A stretch of DNA of 64,000 bases from Dasypus novemcinctus (GCF_030445035.2 NC_080680.1:112184228-112248227), one strand, 5' to 3'; positions 11,001 to 21,978 are shown, numbered from the stretch's first letter. Notes: generated by a model not told the origin, from the letters alone. Translations and numbers: made by a program.

Positions 11001-11482
11001 TTTTATTATGTCATACTTTCTGTGGATCAGGAATTCACCTAGGTCCTCTGCTTTAGGGTCTCTCCAAAATTTCAGTCAAGTTGTTGATTGGGGCTGTTGT
11101 CCCATCTGAAGATTTGACTGGGAAGGATCTGCTTCTAAGGTCACTTGTGACCGTTGGGCTGAAGGCCTCAGTTCCTGACTGGCTGTTGGCCGCTGGTCAC
11201 CTCCTGTTTCTTGCCATGTGCATCTTTTCAACAGGACAGCCTGCTTCATCAAAGCACGCCAGCTGAGATGGCAATAGTGAGAGACAATACCAACAAGAGG
11301 AAAGTCACAGTCTTTTGTCAACCTAACCACAGAAGTGACATCCCAGCTCTTTTGCTATATTCTATTCAGTAGAAGCAAGCCCTTGCATCCAGCCCACCTT
11401 CATGGGGAGGGGGATTATATGACAGCTTGACTACCAGGAGAGGAGATCATTGGGAGCCATGGCAGATGTTGCTTACCACAGA
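10985..11482 (-). mobile_element. Old LTR relic, reversed
   Basis: The reverse of an old LTR. Plus-strand phrases in order are 'cttttattatgtcatac', 'ctgtggatcaggaattcacc', 'gggtctctccaaaatttcag', 'gaagatttgactgggaagg', 'gacatcccagctcttttgc' and 'gatcattgggagccatgg'. The family is MaLR/ERVL-like but not named with confidence. Confidence 0.6.
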
Positions 11483-11857
11483 AACTAATGGCTTAGGAAA
11501 TTTAGAAAAACCTAAAATATGGACCCGTTTTCTTCAAGCACCAGTATTCATATTTTAGCATTGCTTACTGTATTTTCAACTTTAATTATAATTACTTCAC
11601 TGTTTTTATATCTTAATGTATCTCTTATACACTCTCTTATTAGTAAAATACTCTTTAATGAACTAGCTTGGGAGCCCAATCATCGTTTAGGTCAGAGTTT
11701 CCATGGGAAAGTGCATTTTGAATTTGGTCCAGCACTCTGTAGATGGTTGGAATGCCACCTGCTTGTCCAAGGGTGCACAGGACCATTCAATCCCAAGATT
11801 AAAATTGCCAAAAGTTTTCCAAAATCTCTTTTTCACTTCAGAATTTGCTTGCAATGG
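11483..11857. other. AT-rich unique sequence
   Basis: No repeat or gene recognised. A plus-strand frame (11519-11959) runs on into the neighbouring LTRs and shows hydrophobic low-complexity residues only. Confidence 0.4.
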
Positions 11858-12860
11858 TTATCTGTTTCGGTTGGCTTTTGCTGCATAAATAACACCTGTT
11901 TTAGTTTGCCAATGGCCGCTAATGCAAAAATACCAGAAATGGGTTGGTCTTTACAATAGGAATTTATTAGGGTAAAATCTTGTAGTTCCAAGGCTGTGCA
12001 AATGTCCAAATCAAGGCATCATCAGAGATGCTGTCTCACTAAAAATCTGCTGCTGACAGGTCCTGGACTCCTGCCATGTGGCAAGGCAAAATGGCTGCCA
12101 GGTGCTACCTTCTCCTCCAGGCTCACTTTCTGTCCCAGCTCCACTGTGGGTGACCAGACATATGGCTCATCTCTCCTCCTCTCTTCACCTTTGGGCTGCT
12201 TCACTGATTCTGGCCTCTGGCCTCTCTCTCAGTCTCTTGGGGTTTCTCTGTCTTTCTGCAGCTGCAGATGATTCCAGAGTCTTCTCTTACATGGCTGGGT
12301 AAAACTAGCAGAGCTCTTTCTCTGTGTTCTCCTCTGTTTATATAAGACTCTAGTGAAAGGATTAGGACCCACCCTGGCTCCTGCAGTCTCATCAAAGGCC
12401 CTTAACTGAAGCAATCTAACCCAAGTGATCTAATCCCAAAGGTCCCACATGCATACAGGAGTGGGTTAGCTTAAGAACATAATTTTCTGGGGTCCATGAA
12501 AGACTGCAACCAGCTCCCCACTCCATACCTTGTTGGGTTAAAACCACACCCATCTTACTGATCATGAGTCTGTGGTCAGCTGGCAGTTCTGCAGACAGCT
12601 GGTCTGAGGGACCTCGCTCACAGCTCTGGCCCGGCCAGGCTGGTTGTGCTCGGGAGCCCCCACCGGCACAGCGCGTCTCTGCCCCGTGGAGTCTCTACCC
12701 CACCAAGCTAGTCTGGGCTCCTGCACCTGGACGCCTGAGGGAGGCACGTGAGGGCAAATCTCACTGGTTAAAGCAAGTTTCATGGCAAGGCAGGAACCAG
12801 TCTGGGAGGGGACCACCTACGGGAGGCCCGATCCGGGGGGGCCATGACTGGACACCCCTA
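11858..12860 (-). mobile_element. Old reversed LTR split by a younger LTR
   Basis: Outer pieces are 11858-11896 (atggttatctgtttcgg, gcttttgctgcataaat) and roughly 12513-12860 (ctgatcatgagtctgtgg, cagctggcagttctgcag, ggaggggaccacctacggg). Together they read as one old LTR in reverse. The younger LTR at 11897-12512 sits between them. Confidence 0.6.
11897..12512 (-). mobile_element. MaLR-like LTR, probably xenarthran, minus strand
   Basis: A 616-bp element. Read on the minus strand it starts tggttgcagtctttcatgg, has an 'acttgggttagattgc' U3 part and a polyadenylation signal (ctaataaattcc). It ends 'ggccattggcaaactaaaaca'-like, with the usual MaLR 3' terminus. Immediate flanks acacc and gctcc match at only three of five bases, so the target duplication is not secure. 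Confidence 0.65.
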
Positions 12861-14069
12861 CCATGGTGTCGTGGACTTTTGGAGACCTTCTGTTACCTCC
12901 TCATCCTTTGCTCTTTTGGACACCAAGGCATTTGAATTTTGTCAACCAGTGAAAAGATTAGCTAGACTTTTGGGTCCTGCCAGGGAGTGCAGCTCAGAAG
13001 GGCTGATCGAGCCCTTGTCCAAAGCTTGGCCCGGGCTGCTGCTGCTTGAAAAAGTGAATCTGAGGGACATTGCATCCACCCACCTCTGTTTCTGCTGTCA
13101 AACTTATTTTAAAAAATTACGTATGTATGTATGTATGTATTTTTGCCTCATGCACCTCTGTATTCCATGCTCCAGCACAGCAGTAGAGACCAACCGGCAC
13201 CACTCAGCCGCCGGCGAGGAAAGAGCCTCTCCCAGTGAGTAGCAGTTTAATGCCAGGCCCTTGACTTTGATTCATGGTCATTGTCAGAAATGACCATGGG
13301 GAGGAAATGTTTGTACCTTTAGGAAAATCAATATGGAGGATGTTATTGAGAACTATCATCAGTGTTCCTGCAATAGAACATCATGAGATAAATTCCTTCC
13401 AGAAATTAATGTAAGGAAAATGCTTGTCTCACATGACAGAGGACAACCAATCTTCCTTTAGAAGGCAATAAGAAGCTTAGAATTCCTTTGGAGACCAGAA
13501 GGAGCAGATTTAAATTTAATGTTCTGTTACAATAGTACTATTAGCCCTATTAGCCCCTGTTATTTCTCTTTCTCTCTGCCTGATGATATCCTTCTGTTTT
13601 GATGATCTTACTTTTTTGGAAGTGTGAGGGGGTTAAAATGACAAATATGTGAATAAACAAATAAACAAATTAAGCAATTTCAGTTCTGCTGCTCACATGT
13701 TGTACAATCATGGGGGAAAATAATTTTCCCTTATGCATAAAATGTTGAGCTAAGTTTGGGTTAAGTGATCTTTAAAGCATCTTTGGCTCTTAAGAACTCT
13801 AAAACGGTTTCTGCTATGACTCTCTGGTTTGATCTTTTTCTTCTTTATGGGTTATTCCAGCTAGTCAATATCTTGAATAGTTTACTAGAAAAAGAAGTAA
13901 ATTAAGACCTGTTTCAGTGTGGCTAAAGATTTTTCAAATATCTTGTGTTTGGCAAAAAAACAACAACAGCTACATATTGGCCAGCCTTTGTCCCTTGCTT
14001 CTAAAACCCAAATGTACAGTATTTTCAGGGAACTGTTTGAAGGTGTTATGCCAGAGGGTAAGGGATTGG
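12861..14069. other. No gene seen; short tandem repeat and inverted repeat
   Basis: Contains a (GTAT)n run at 13119-13142 and a perfect 10-bp inverted repeat at 13273-13298. The rest is AT-rich sequence without recognised repeats. The 132-codon plus-strand frame at 12844-13242 crosses the LTR edge and the GTAT run and has no domain. Confidence 0.4.
13119..13142. repeat. (GTAT)n microsatellite
   Basis: About six tandem GTAT units directly after 'aaaaaattac'. Confidence 0.9.
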
Positions 14070-14256
14070 CTGTGAATATCGAACCCCACCTCTACGTCTC
14101 CTTGCTCGTGTCCTTGGCAAGTTACTTCTCGAAGTCTGTGTTCCCTCAGTTTTAAATTGGTGGTAACGACTGTACCTACATGGCAGGTAGGAAATGCAGG
14201 TGAGCTTGTTAGCACCTTATCTGGCACTTAGCAAACTTAATAAACAATAACAATAA
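14070..14256 (+). mobile_element. MIR SINE
   Basis: MIR sense motifs: 'aaccccacctctacgtctcc', 'ccttggcaagttacttctc', 'ctcagttttaaattggtgg' and the tail 'atctggcacttagcaaac'. The right end is cut by the target site of the next SINE. Confidence 0.7.
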
Positions 14257-14268
14257 GCTATTATTATT

Positions 14269-14681
14269 ATTTTTTAAAGATTTATTTTTATTTATTTCTC
14301 TCCCCTTCCTCCCCCTGTTTTCCTCCCCCTGCGTCCATTTGCTGTGTGTTCTTCTGTGTCCGCTTGCATTCTTGTCAGGTGGCACCGGGAATCTGTGTCT
14401 CCTTTTGTTGCATCATCTTGCGGTCTCAGCTCTCTGTGTGTGCGGTGCCACTCCTGGGTGGGCTGTGCTTTTTGTGCTTGGGGCAGCTCTCCTTGTGGGG
14501 CACACTCCTTGTGCACAGGGCTCCCCTATGCGGGGAACAACCCTGTGTGGCACGGCACTCCTTGTGCACAGTAGCACTGCGCATGGGCCAGCTCACCACG
14601 AGTCAGGAAGCCCAGGGTTTGAACCCTGGTCCTCCTATGTGGTAGGCGGACACTTTATCAGTTGAGCCACATCCACTTCCC
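14269..14681 (-). mobile_element. DAS SINE, minus strand
   Basis: About 413 bp with the T-rich tail at left and tRNA head at right (B box ggttcaaacc in minus view). It has a long target duplication with one mismatch, acaataagct[a/c]ttattatt, at 14250-14268 and 14682-14700. The head reads 'gttgagccacatcc' in plus view, unlike the 'ctgggccaagtcc' head of the 10.1, 26.6, 30.4, 47.6 and 56.3 kb copies, so it belongs to a different subfamily. Confidence 0.92.
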
Positions 14682-14883
14682 ACAATAAGCTCTTATTATT
14701 GCTGTTATTATTAATGTTAAATTACATAGGAAGAGGCCCACTTTTCCCTTTGTCTCCCTCTTTATGTAGGAAGTTTTTTGCTGAGATGGAAATGACTTGG
14801 AGCAACTTAAAATTGTCAATAGTTTAATTGCTGTCCCCAAAGACAGCAATTATGAGATAAATTATCGTTTGCATGGAAGGGCA

Positions 14884-14985
14884 AGCCCTGGGCTTATATC
14901 CTGATAGCTCCACTTACCAGCTGAGTTACCTTGAGCGAGTTAACCCCTCTCAAGCTCATTTTTCAAAACTGAAAGTCTGTTTTCC
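14884..14985 (+). mobile_element. MIR SINE fragment
   Basis: MIR core only: 'agctccacttaccagctgag', 'ccttgagcgagttaacccc'. It is truncated on the right. Confidence 0.55.
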
Positions 14986-15306
14986 TGCCAGCGCGGCTGG
15001 TTGTAGAGCACAGGGCCGCCTAATTGGCCACAGAGCAGGGCTGCTCGTGGAGAAGCAACCCAAACCGCGGTAGCAAAACTTGCCTAGGACAGTCGTTCCT
15101 GGTGGCCCCATGCGGAGTTCTCAGGAAGTGCTGGGAAAAAGTGTGGGGCTGCTTTGCTTGTGGTTCCGGTTGTCCTGCAGCCCTCGGGACAGTTTTGCAC
15201 AGTGAAGAGCTGCCTTGCCCCGAGTGCCAGTAGCATGCACATTGAGGAGTACTGGGTTAGAGGGTTAAGAGGTGGGTCTCTGGTTCAGAGTCACAAGGTT
15301 CAATCA
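14986..15306. other. No feature recognised
   Basis: GC-moderate unique sequence. A few CpGs, no repeat motif, no coding signal. Confidence 0.35.
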
Positions 15307-15446
15307 GGGCTGGCATGGCACTCCCTGAGCACATCAGCACTGCAAATGGGCCAGCTCACCACATGGGTCAGGAGGCCCTGGGTTTGAACCCTGGACCTCC
15401 CATGTGGTAGGCGGATGCTCTATTCTTTGAGCCAAATCTGCTTCCC
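15307..15446 (-). mobile_element. DAS SINE, truncated to the head half
   Basis: Only the tRNA-like head half is present, from 'ggcatggcactccctg' to 'gccaaatctgcttccc'. The T-rich tail and body are missing. No target duplication can be defined. It has the more diverged 'ccctgggtttgaaccctgg' B-box region of the 14.3 kb type. Confidence 0.85.
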
Positions 15447-15795
15447 TATCCCACTTTCTTCACGTCCTTTCTCAGCCGCCTCCTCAGTGAGTCCTACCCA
15501 ACCTAAAATGATCGTCCCAAACACTCCTCATGACCCTTGCCCTGCTTTTCCCCATAGTACTTCACACCTTCCAGAATATTATGCTGTCTGCATATTGATT
15601 ATGCTCAATTTTCATTGTCTGTCCCCCCACTAGCACGTCAGCTCACAGGCCCCGGTGTGTGTGTGTGTATGTATATGTGCATGTATGTCTGTGCACGTGT
15701 ATGTATGTGCATTCACAAACGTGCTCTAAGCCCTGGCTCTGGTGCCTGGCATATAGTAGTTGCTCCATAGATATTTGCTGAATGAATGAGTGAAT
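15447..15795 (+). mobile_element. L2 LINE 3' end with internal TG repeat
   Basis: L2 motifs 'ctttctcagccgcctcctc' and 'gacccttgccctgcttttcc' lead to the terminal phrase 'ggtgcctggcatatagtag' and 'gaatgaatgag'. A TG/TATG microsatellite (15653-15720) has expanded between body and tail. Confidence 0.7.
15653..15720. repeat. TG/TATG-rich microsatellite
   Basis: An imperfect (TG)n and (TATG)n run inside the L2. Confidence 0.85.
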
Positions 15796-15997
15796 AGCTG
15801 ATTACCAGCAAAAAGAGTTAGGAAATATCATGGGGATAGGAGGCACCAAACATGAGAGCTATAGGTAAAGAGATTAAAAAAAGAAAAGAATCGAGAACTG
15901 TGGAGGGCCTTGGTGATGAAAACCCAATATGGTATAAAGAGGCATGAAGGAAGACTGGAGGAGATGGAGGGAGAGGCTGCACAACGAGCACAAACAA

Positions 15998-16008
15998 GGG
16001 GGGGGGGG
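15998..16008. repeat. G11 homopolymer
   Basis: An uninterrupted G run between 'caaacaa' and 'aggagtag'. Length may be unreliable in sequencing. Confidence 0.8.
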
Positions 16009-16059
16009 AGGAGTAGACAAAATAAATTTTAAAAAGTTCTGCAATTCCTCAATGCGTAG

Positions 16060-16350
16060 ATCTTGTATTAAAAAAGAAACAGGAACATTAATAGAATTTA
16101 TAGAAAAATCCTCTTGAGTTTTTTTGAACTTGACAAAAATGGATGTCAAATTCTTAGGGAGAATAAATGTGAGACAAGCTAAGAAACCTGTGAAAAGAAG
16201 AACAAGGGGGGCATATCCCGGCTTTATTATAACTAGTTATAAAATGAAAATAATTAAACAGTGTTCTTGTGTACAAGGTGAATCAGAAAGATCCATAGAA
16301 GAGAATAAAAACCTCAGAAAAAAGACCCAGGTCTAGCTCTAGAGTAGAAT
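16060..16350 (+). mobile_element. L1 ORF2 C-terminal relic, plus strand
   Basis: The plus-strand text follows L1 ORF2 near its C-terminal domain. Translation of 16124-16336 carries the spaced residues of the conserved block (QAKKPVKRRTRGAYPGF, then TSYKMKIIKQ) where functional L1s have a KK...GGI..PDF..YYKA..TK pattern. It is broken and cannot be functional. The same protein region is present on the minus strand at 62323-62553. Confidence 0.7.
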
Positions 16351-16384
16351 ACAGTATTTTGAATTAATAGGGAAAAAACAGAAA

Positions 16385-16610
16385 TAACTGACATTTATTA
16401 AGCATTACCTATATGCCTGGTTTGTGCAAAGAACTTTATATCTATTATTTATTTATTTTCTGCATCAATCCTCGGAGGCATGGGACTGTCATTCATTGTT
16501 TTATGAACAAGATAATGAAGCTCAGGGACAGTCACACCGAGCCCAGAGTCTCCTGGTTAGTACGCTGCAGAGCGAGGATTTGAATTCAGACCTAACACCA
16601 AAGTTCATAC
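16385..16610 (-). mobile_element. MIR SINE, reversed
   Basis: Reversed MIR: 'gacatttattaagcattacc', 'tggtttgtgcaaagaac', 'gataatgaagctcaggg', 'gagcgaggatttgaattc'. Confidence 0.75.
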
Positions 16611-17149
16611 CTTTACCTCTACTTTAGGCGAATAAAAGGTGCGGAGACACTGGCTAAATATTTGAAAAAATATGCCACACCCAGACTTAAATCTAAAAGC
16701 CAAAAATACAGCAAAAAAAAATTTTAAAACTCTTTATAGTAAAAAATTTGAAGCCGCATAAATATGCAGGTTTTCTATTTTAAAATAATTACACATAATT
16801 TTAAAAATTAACCTACAAATTAGAATTATAGGCAGTCATCAGAAAATGAGGTAAAGGGCTCTTTAATATAAAAATATTCACATGATAAGTGAAAAAGCAG
16901 CTGTTTGCAAATTAGTATGATGATTTTCTATTATATTGTCTATATATATGTCTCCATAAGTAAAAGAGGAGAAAACCCCACAGTTAAGTTATGTGTGTGT
17001 CAGAGGAGGCAGGCACCTGAGGAAACCCGTGACTGCCTCTCTCCCCTGTGGGATGGTTTACGGCCAGCTCCAGGCAGAAAGGGCGCTCTGGTACCTTGCA
17101 AAAATAGATGCCTGCTCTTTGGCCACAGTCGTTTCTTCGGCCACTCCTA
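16611..17149. other. AT-rich unique sequence upstream of the CpG island
   Basis: No gene or repeat recognised. The composition changes from AT-rich to GC-rich at about 17000. Confidence 0.4.
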
Positions 17150-17660
17150 TCAACAGCCGAAATAGCCTGACTCTCTCGGCCGCGGCCCCCGGGACCCCCG
17201 TCTCCTGCGACCTGACCCGCCCAGCCCTGCGAAGGGCAAACGGGGAGCCTTGGTACCTCCCTCCCCTGCCTCGACGTGGCGCGTGTGAAGGTCCCGGCTG
17301 GGTAACGAGGTCGGTTCTACAGCTCCTCCGCCCACAGGCTCATTTCTTATGGGGGTGTCAGGCTGGGGGGCGGGGGGGCAGTTCTTCAGGCTCTTGACGA
17401 AGGGGTTCACGCCCCCGCTCGGTCTCCGCCGGCGCCTCGGGTCAGGGGTGCTGGGGCGCCGGGGAGGGCGCGGATTCCCAGAGCACCTTAACGGCTCGCA
17501 AAAGACGCGGCCTTCTGAGTTAGGAGTGTGCCTGTCCAGGTAAAGCGTGACCGCGGCGAGGTCGAGAGCGCGCCGGGCGGCGTCTTACTCCTCCCGGTGT
17601 CCGCCGGGCTTTGCCTTCCGGGCGAGGTCGAGGCAGGAGCTCTGGACCCGGCATTTTGCA
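17150..17660. promoter_or_regulatory. CpG island
   Basis: By hand I count about 50 CpG dinucleotides in roughly 500 bases, in a window whose background is CpG-poor, and the segment is strongly GC-rich. It contains no SINE. A consensus-like splice donor (cctgtccag|gtaaagcg, break after 17540) sits inside it on the plus strand. No TATA box is obvious and no conserved protein is encoded: the best plus frame (17349-17543) ends right after the donor. It fits a CpG-island promoter with a non-coding first exon, or an orphan island. Confidence 0.75.
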
Positions 17661-17775
17661 GATCTTGGTTGGGATCGTTACCAGCTTCCCCGGGCAAATG
17701 GTTGAAACTTTTTGGGCTTCACCATCTTCATCTGTAAAATGGGTCTAATGATATCTCCTCCTGCGAGCTTTATTG
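17655..17775 (+). mobile_element. MIR SINE fragment
   Basis: MIR 3' half: 'ttgcagatcttggttggg', 'ccatcttcatctgtaaaatg', 'ggtctaatgatatctcc'. It abuts the CpG island. Confidence 0.65.
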
Positions 17776-19039
17776 AGGCTCGGTTTGTGGATGCACGGAT
17801 TCCAGAGCCGGGGCCTTGGAAGGCTCTCGACTGACGTGGAGGGAGCAAGGCATAGGAAATCCTGGGCAGACGCCGTGGAAGGATGGAGTCCGCCCTGCAG
17901 TACTCCAGTTCTGCCACTAGGCGGTGTGCGAGCTCCATGATTGCTATGTCCCCACCTTCCTCTTCAAAACCCGTCTGCAAAATTCAATCTCTGCACATTT
18001 ACATTTAATTTATTATTTAAGAGTTGATGAATGGCCTGCCCTAGCATTCCTTTTATATTTAGATTATTGCCATTGAAATGAAGACAGTGTAGCTGGCTAG
18101 AAAAAGTTTGACACATTTTCGCTTATTATTTCTTTGCAGATCTGCATTTGTTAGTTGAGTACTTAAAACCCGGGCTTGGCTGACACTGTGGGGCGTGGTC
18201 TGAAGGTTTGGACTCTTTGTGGGAAGGGATTTGAAACCCATCTTGATCCTTTATCTTTTATGCAATCAGGGAGGGTTCCCAATGGTGCTGCCTGGCTCCT
18301 TCTCTTTCCTGTCTTGGAGAAAGCATTTTCTGCCCCTTTTTGTTTATTGTTTCTGGGTTATCTCGAGTTTTAGCACTGCGCTCTCAGTCCAGAGAACTGG
18401 GTTTGAACTTCCATGAGGCTGTTTAAACTCTTAGTTAGATTAGGCAGCACCTTCAAGGAGGACTAGCCCAACCTGCTGTCAGATGAGGAGCCCGGGGGTC
18501 AGAGTGGGGCTAGGATCTTGGACTTCAGTTTCTTTGTGGGTAAAACAAGAGAATTGGGTTAGCTATTTTATAACACATTTCCAGCTCTGACATGTTTTGA
18601 CTTTCAAATCCAGGTGCCATACTCACAAGCCCAGTTTTCCAACTCACCTGAGGTGTGTGAATTCCGATTAGGAAGAGCAGACAGATGTCGTAAACCCACA
18701 TGTCACCAAGATTTATGGGGTGTTGTGGCAACCCTGCCTTGGGAGCCATGTTGGGGCTTCCTCCAAGTAGGCATTATGCCTTGGAACAAGCTGTTCTGAT
18801 GAGCAACCGAGGATGCATCAAAGATTCCAGCACCCCTGCTTGGCTTTGGGGCCTGTGGTTCTCCTTTTTAATAGTCTGTGATGTTGGGGCAGCGTTAGCA
18901 TTTACCTCCATTTGGTAAGCAAGGACAGCCTGCCGTGAGAAGGTGAGGGTGGTGAGTGTCCTTGTTCTGCTAAGGAGTCACCCTGGGAGCAGTACTCAGT
19001 TTTCTCATGTTTGCCAGGCATTTGGTGTTGACTGCTGCT
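17776..19039. other. Mostly unique sequence downstream of the island
   Basis: MIR-like scraps near 18380-18450 and 18480-18600 (cttggacttcagtttctttg) are too worn to place firmly. No gene seen. Confidence 0.4.
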
Positions 19040-19215
19040 GGAGTGCAGAGGAAAGAACCAAGATTTGAAGGAGAACTGCCTGGGTTCGAATCCTGCCTTC
19101 CACTTACTGGCTGTGTGACTTTGGGCAGGTAACTTAATCTCTCTGAGGCATACACCCCCAGCTGTGAAATGGGATAATAGTATCACCCACCACTCAGGGT
19201 TGTTCTCAGAATGGA
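19040..19215 (+). mobile_element. MIR SINE
   Basis: Well-preserved MIR: 'ctgcctgggttcgaatcctg', 'cacttactggctgtgtgac', 'gggcaggtaacttaatctc', 'gtgaaatgggataatagta'. Confidence 0.88.
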
Positions 19216-19806
19216 GAAGAGGGTGGTGGTCTAAGGTGCTCCTGAAATAAGAGACCATTTTTTTATTTCTTTCATTTTAAAGGACAAGGGCAATGAGTCA
19301 TGCTTTTTTCTATTCTGAAATGGAGATTAGAAAATGGAACAAAAGGATGTGAGAACTTGAACTTCAGTGAGTAGCAGCAGTGTCTGAGTTAGGGAGATCT
19401 GGCAATAAAAGGCACAGAGCAATCGGGATTAAATGGAGAAATCACAAAAGACCTGCCAACACCCCTGAGCTTTTGAAGGAAGGAAACTCAGGGCTCTTGA
19501 GTTCGTCTGGGATTCCTGAAGGGCCCGGCTGCCAAGGGCTGTGTAAGCTGGTGAGTGTGGCTCTTGGTCCCCTGCTGTCAAACTGCCAGGCCATTTAGCC
19601 TCTTTCCCACCTTCCACCTCACTGAGCCATACGGACATCTGCTGAGCCCCGGTCGTGAGCCAGGCTGGGCACAGGAGGCCAAGGACAGGTCCTGTGTTGG
19701 AAACTGAGGCACAGTGGCCTCACAAGGAGAGCTGTGCTGTCTCCATGGCTACGCTTGCAACCTAAGGAATGCAGTAATTAAGAGTTCCTGGCAAACGGGA
19801 TGAAGC
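19216..19806. other. No feature recognised
   Basis: Unique sequence with short frames on both strands and no recognisable domain or repeat. Confidence 0.35.
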
Positions 19807-20147
19807 TGTTAAAGGCTGAAAGAAAAGATGAGCACATACCTTTTGTAGTGAATAGAACATTTAGACTTTGTACCTTGAGATAAGATTTTTAAAAATTCCT
19901 TAGACTATGGGTAATGCTGATAGTTAACTGCATGTTGCTGCTTGATGTCACGTAGGCTACGTGTTCCTGCTTGTTGTCACGTACTCTGGGGTATAGAGAG
20001 AGCCCCTTGTAAGCAATAAAGTTGTCTGAGGAATTATTACTCACAGACTCCCTGATCCCAGCTCTCTCGCTCGTTCTTTCTCTTTGTTTTCTTCTCCCTT
20101 TTCTCTTTCTTTCATTCCCGATACCCTTCGGGTCCAAATTCCCAACA
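19807..20147 (+). mobile_element. Solo LTR of an endogenous retrovirus
   Basis: A 341-bp unit starting tgttaaagg and ending 'ccaaattcccaaca', so it has the TG...CA ends of a retroviral LTR. U3 holds two near-identical 17-base copies (19938-19954 and 19967-19983) centred on TGTCACGTA. The polyadenylation signal AATAAA is at 20015-20020, followed by a pyrimidine-rich U5 with 'cccgatacccttcgggtcc'. The U5 style suggests a class II (ERVK-like) element. No primer-binding site or gag-like sequence follows, so it is a solo LTR. A clean target duplication was not found and the left end is approximate. Confidence 0.75.
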
Positions 20148-20929
20148 GTCCTGGCCTCTGTCGTCTGATGGGGAGAAGTGTGAAAAGGTAAGGTCCCCAC
20201 CCTCAGGCTCCATCTGCGCCCAGCGAAGCGGGAGGGGCTGGGAGCACCCAGTGCTGCCTTCCAGCAGGGGTCAGGGAAGACCCGGCCGAGAAGCCAATGC
20301 CTGTGCCGGGTGTGGGAGAAGCTTGCAACAGAGCCAAGGATGGGAGGGGAGAGAGCGGGGCCGCTGAGGTGGCCCAGGGCAGGCTATTATGGAGACGGCC
20401 GCAGGGAGTGGCATTAAAGTGGTCCAAAGACGCGGGGGCAGCTCGTCCTCTCTCCTTCTCCATGCCCCACACAAGTTACTCCACCGTGAAAATCTAAACC
20501 TTTCTCTTTACCTTAAAGCTTCTTACCTGTAACCCTGGGAAGACCATTCACACATACCAATGCCCCATTGGAACCCGGATCTGATGGTGTCATCCTTGAC
20601 AATGCAGGAAGCATCTGGCCACCGGGGAGGCGTGCGTGTTGATACTCCCAGCTTGTCTTCAGGGACTATGGAGAGTAACCTCAGCTGGCACATGTCTGAA
20701 AAAATGTTGACCCCCCCAATAGTGCTCAGTCTCTGTTGAAAGTGACACCCGTGCTAGTTCTGATGGCAGTGAGAATTAGTCGGTACAATGCTTTGGGAAA
20801 ACAATAGAGCAATTAGGGGAGAGTGGGAATCTGTGACTACAAGTGCCTGTCTGCTCCTGGGGGTCTTCACAGACAGGAGGCTGCAGACGGCGTCTCCTGG
20901 GGTTGTAGGGTGCTGTGGACTTGGCAGCA
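20148..20929. other. No feature recognised
   Basis: Locally GC-rich (20190-20480), with short frames on both strands. No repeat motif or domain. Confidence 0.35.
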
Positions 20930-21025
20930 GGGACTTCGGCTTCTTCAGTGCTAGATTCCCAGGGACCTGGAACTGGACCAGGCACATAGTAGGAGCTCAG
21001 TAAACATTTCCTGACCAACTGAAGA
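20930..21025 (+). mobile_element. L2 LINE terminal fragment
   Basis: The L2 end phrase 'ccaggcacatagtaggagct' followed by 'cagtaaacatttcctga'. It is short. Confidence 0.5.
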
Positions 21026-21794
21026 ATGCTTAGGTGGCATGCTGACTCATGAGTCCAGAAATTTAAAATGATCATCGTGAAGATAATGCAGAAACACACT
21101 TATGTGGAACCCTTAGCCAAGATGAATAAAAAGCAATTCAACTATTGCTGCTTTAGTGTGTAATTACAACCGTGCAAAATTGTGTATGGATATGAAAACA
21201 AGGCCTGAGATGGAATGGGCAAAAATGAAAATAATTACGCTAGTGTGCTGAGAGTATGGGTCATTGCTCTGCAATGTTAAAACATTTCCAAAATAAAGTG
21301 AAGTCAGATATTTTTCAACCACACATTTAAGGTTGATTTAAGAAAAACAGGAGAAGACGTTAGTAGTAGTAGAATTGGATTTGAATAACTTCTTCATCTC
21401 ACAGTTTCCTCCCCCCCCCACCCCTGTGGAGTTAATAAATATTCTTCAAGCATCTGTAAACCATACTTTATAGCATCAGTCCCTACGCAATCCATAAACT
21501 CAGAAGGAAGGACTGCCAAGATGGAAACTGAGAAGAGTACTTTTGTTTTCAGTATCTACTGTGAGAATGCACCCAACAAGCAATGAAGAGCCACAAAGTG
21601 AAAAGCAAGGCTGGCTTGTTGTGGGGTTTGGATTTCCTAGGTGACCGGGGCTAGAATTGGCCTAACGAATGTGGGTACAACGAGGGGAGGGAAGCGGGCC
21701 CCACAGCCTCCCCAGGTGGGCACCGGCTTCACCACAGAACATCCTGACTTGCCTGCTCCAGTTCCAGGCGCTCTTCCTTCTCACTGAAAAGTCG
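21026..21794. other. No feature recognised
   Basis: AT-rich unique sequence, with a C-run at 21411-21423. No coding signal. Confidence 0.35.
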
Positions 21795-21978
21795 AGGGGT
21801 GCAAAGCTTAGTGGGGTGAGGGTCGCTGGGAGCGTTTGCCAACAGGTTCCTGTACCCTGACCCTAGACATTCCAATTCAGTAGGTCTGGGGCGGGCGCTG
21901 AGAACTTGAGTTTCTAACCAGCTCCCCGGTGATGCTGCTGCTGGGGTGGGGGGGCGCACACTTTGAGGAGCACTGGGG
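21795..21978 (+). mobile_element. MER5A-type hAT element
   Basis: Reads through the MER5A consensus: 'ccaattcagtaggtctgggg', 'gagaacttgagtttctaacc', 'agctccccggtgatgctgct' and the terminal 'cacactttgaggagcactg'. The left terminus is worn away. Confidence 0.82.

Noticed and set aside
20148..20210. Full provirus downstream of the LTR
   Set aside because: No primer-binding site or gag-like sequence follows the LTR's CA end, so only a solo LTR is supported.
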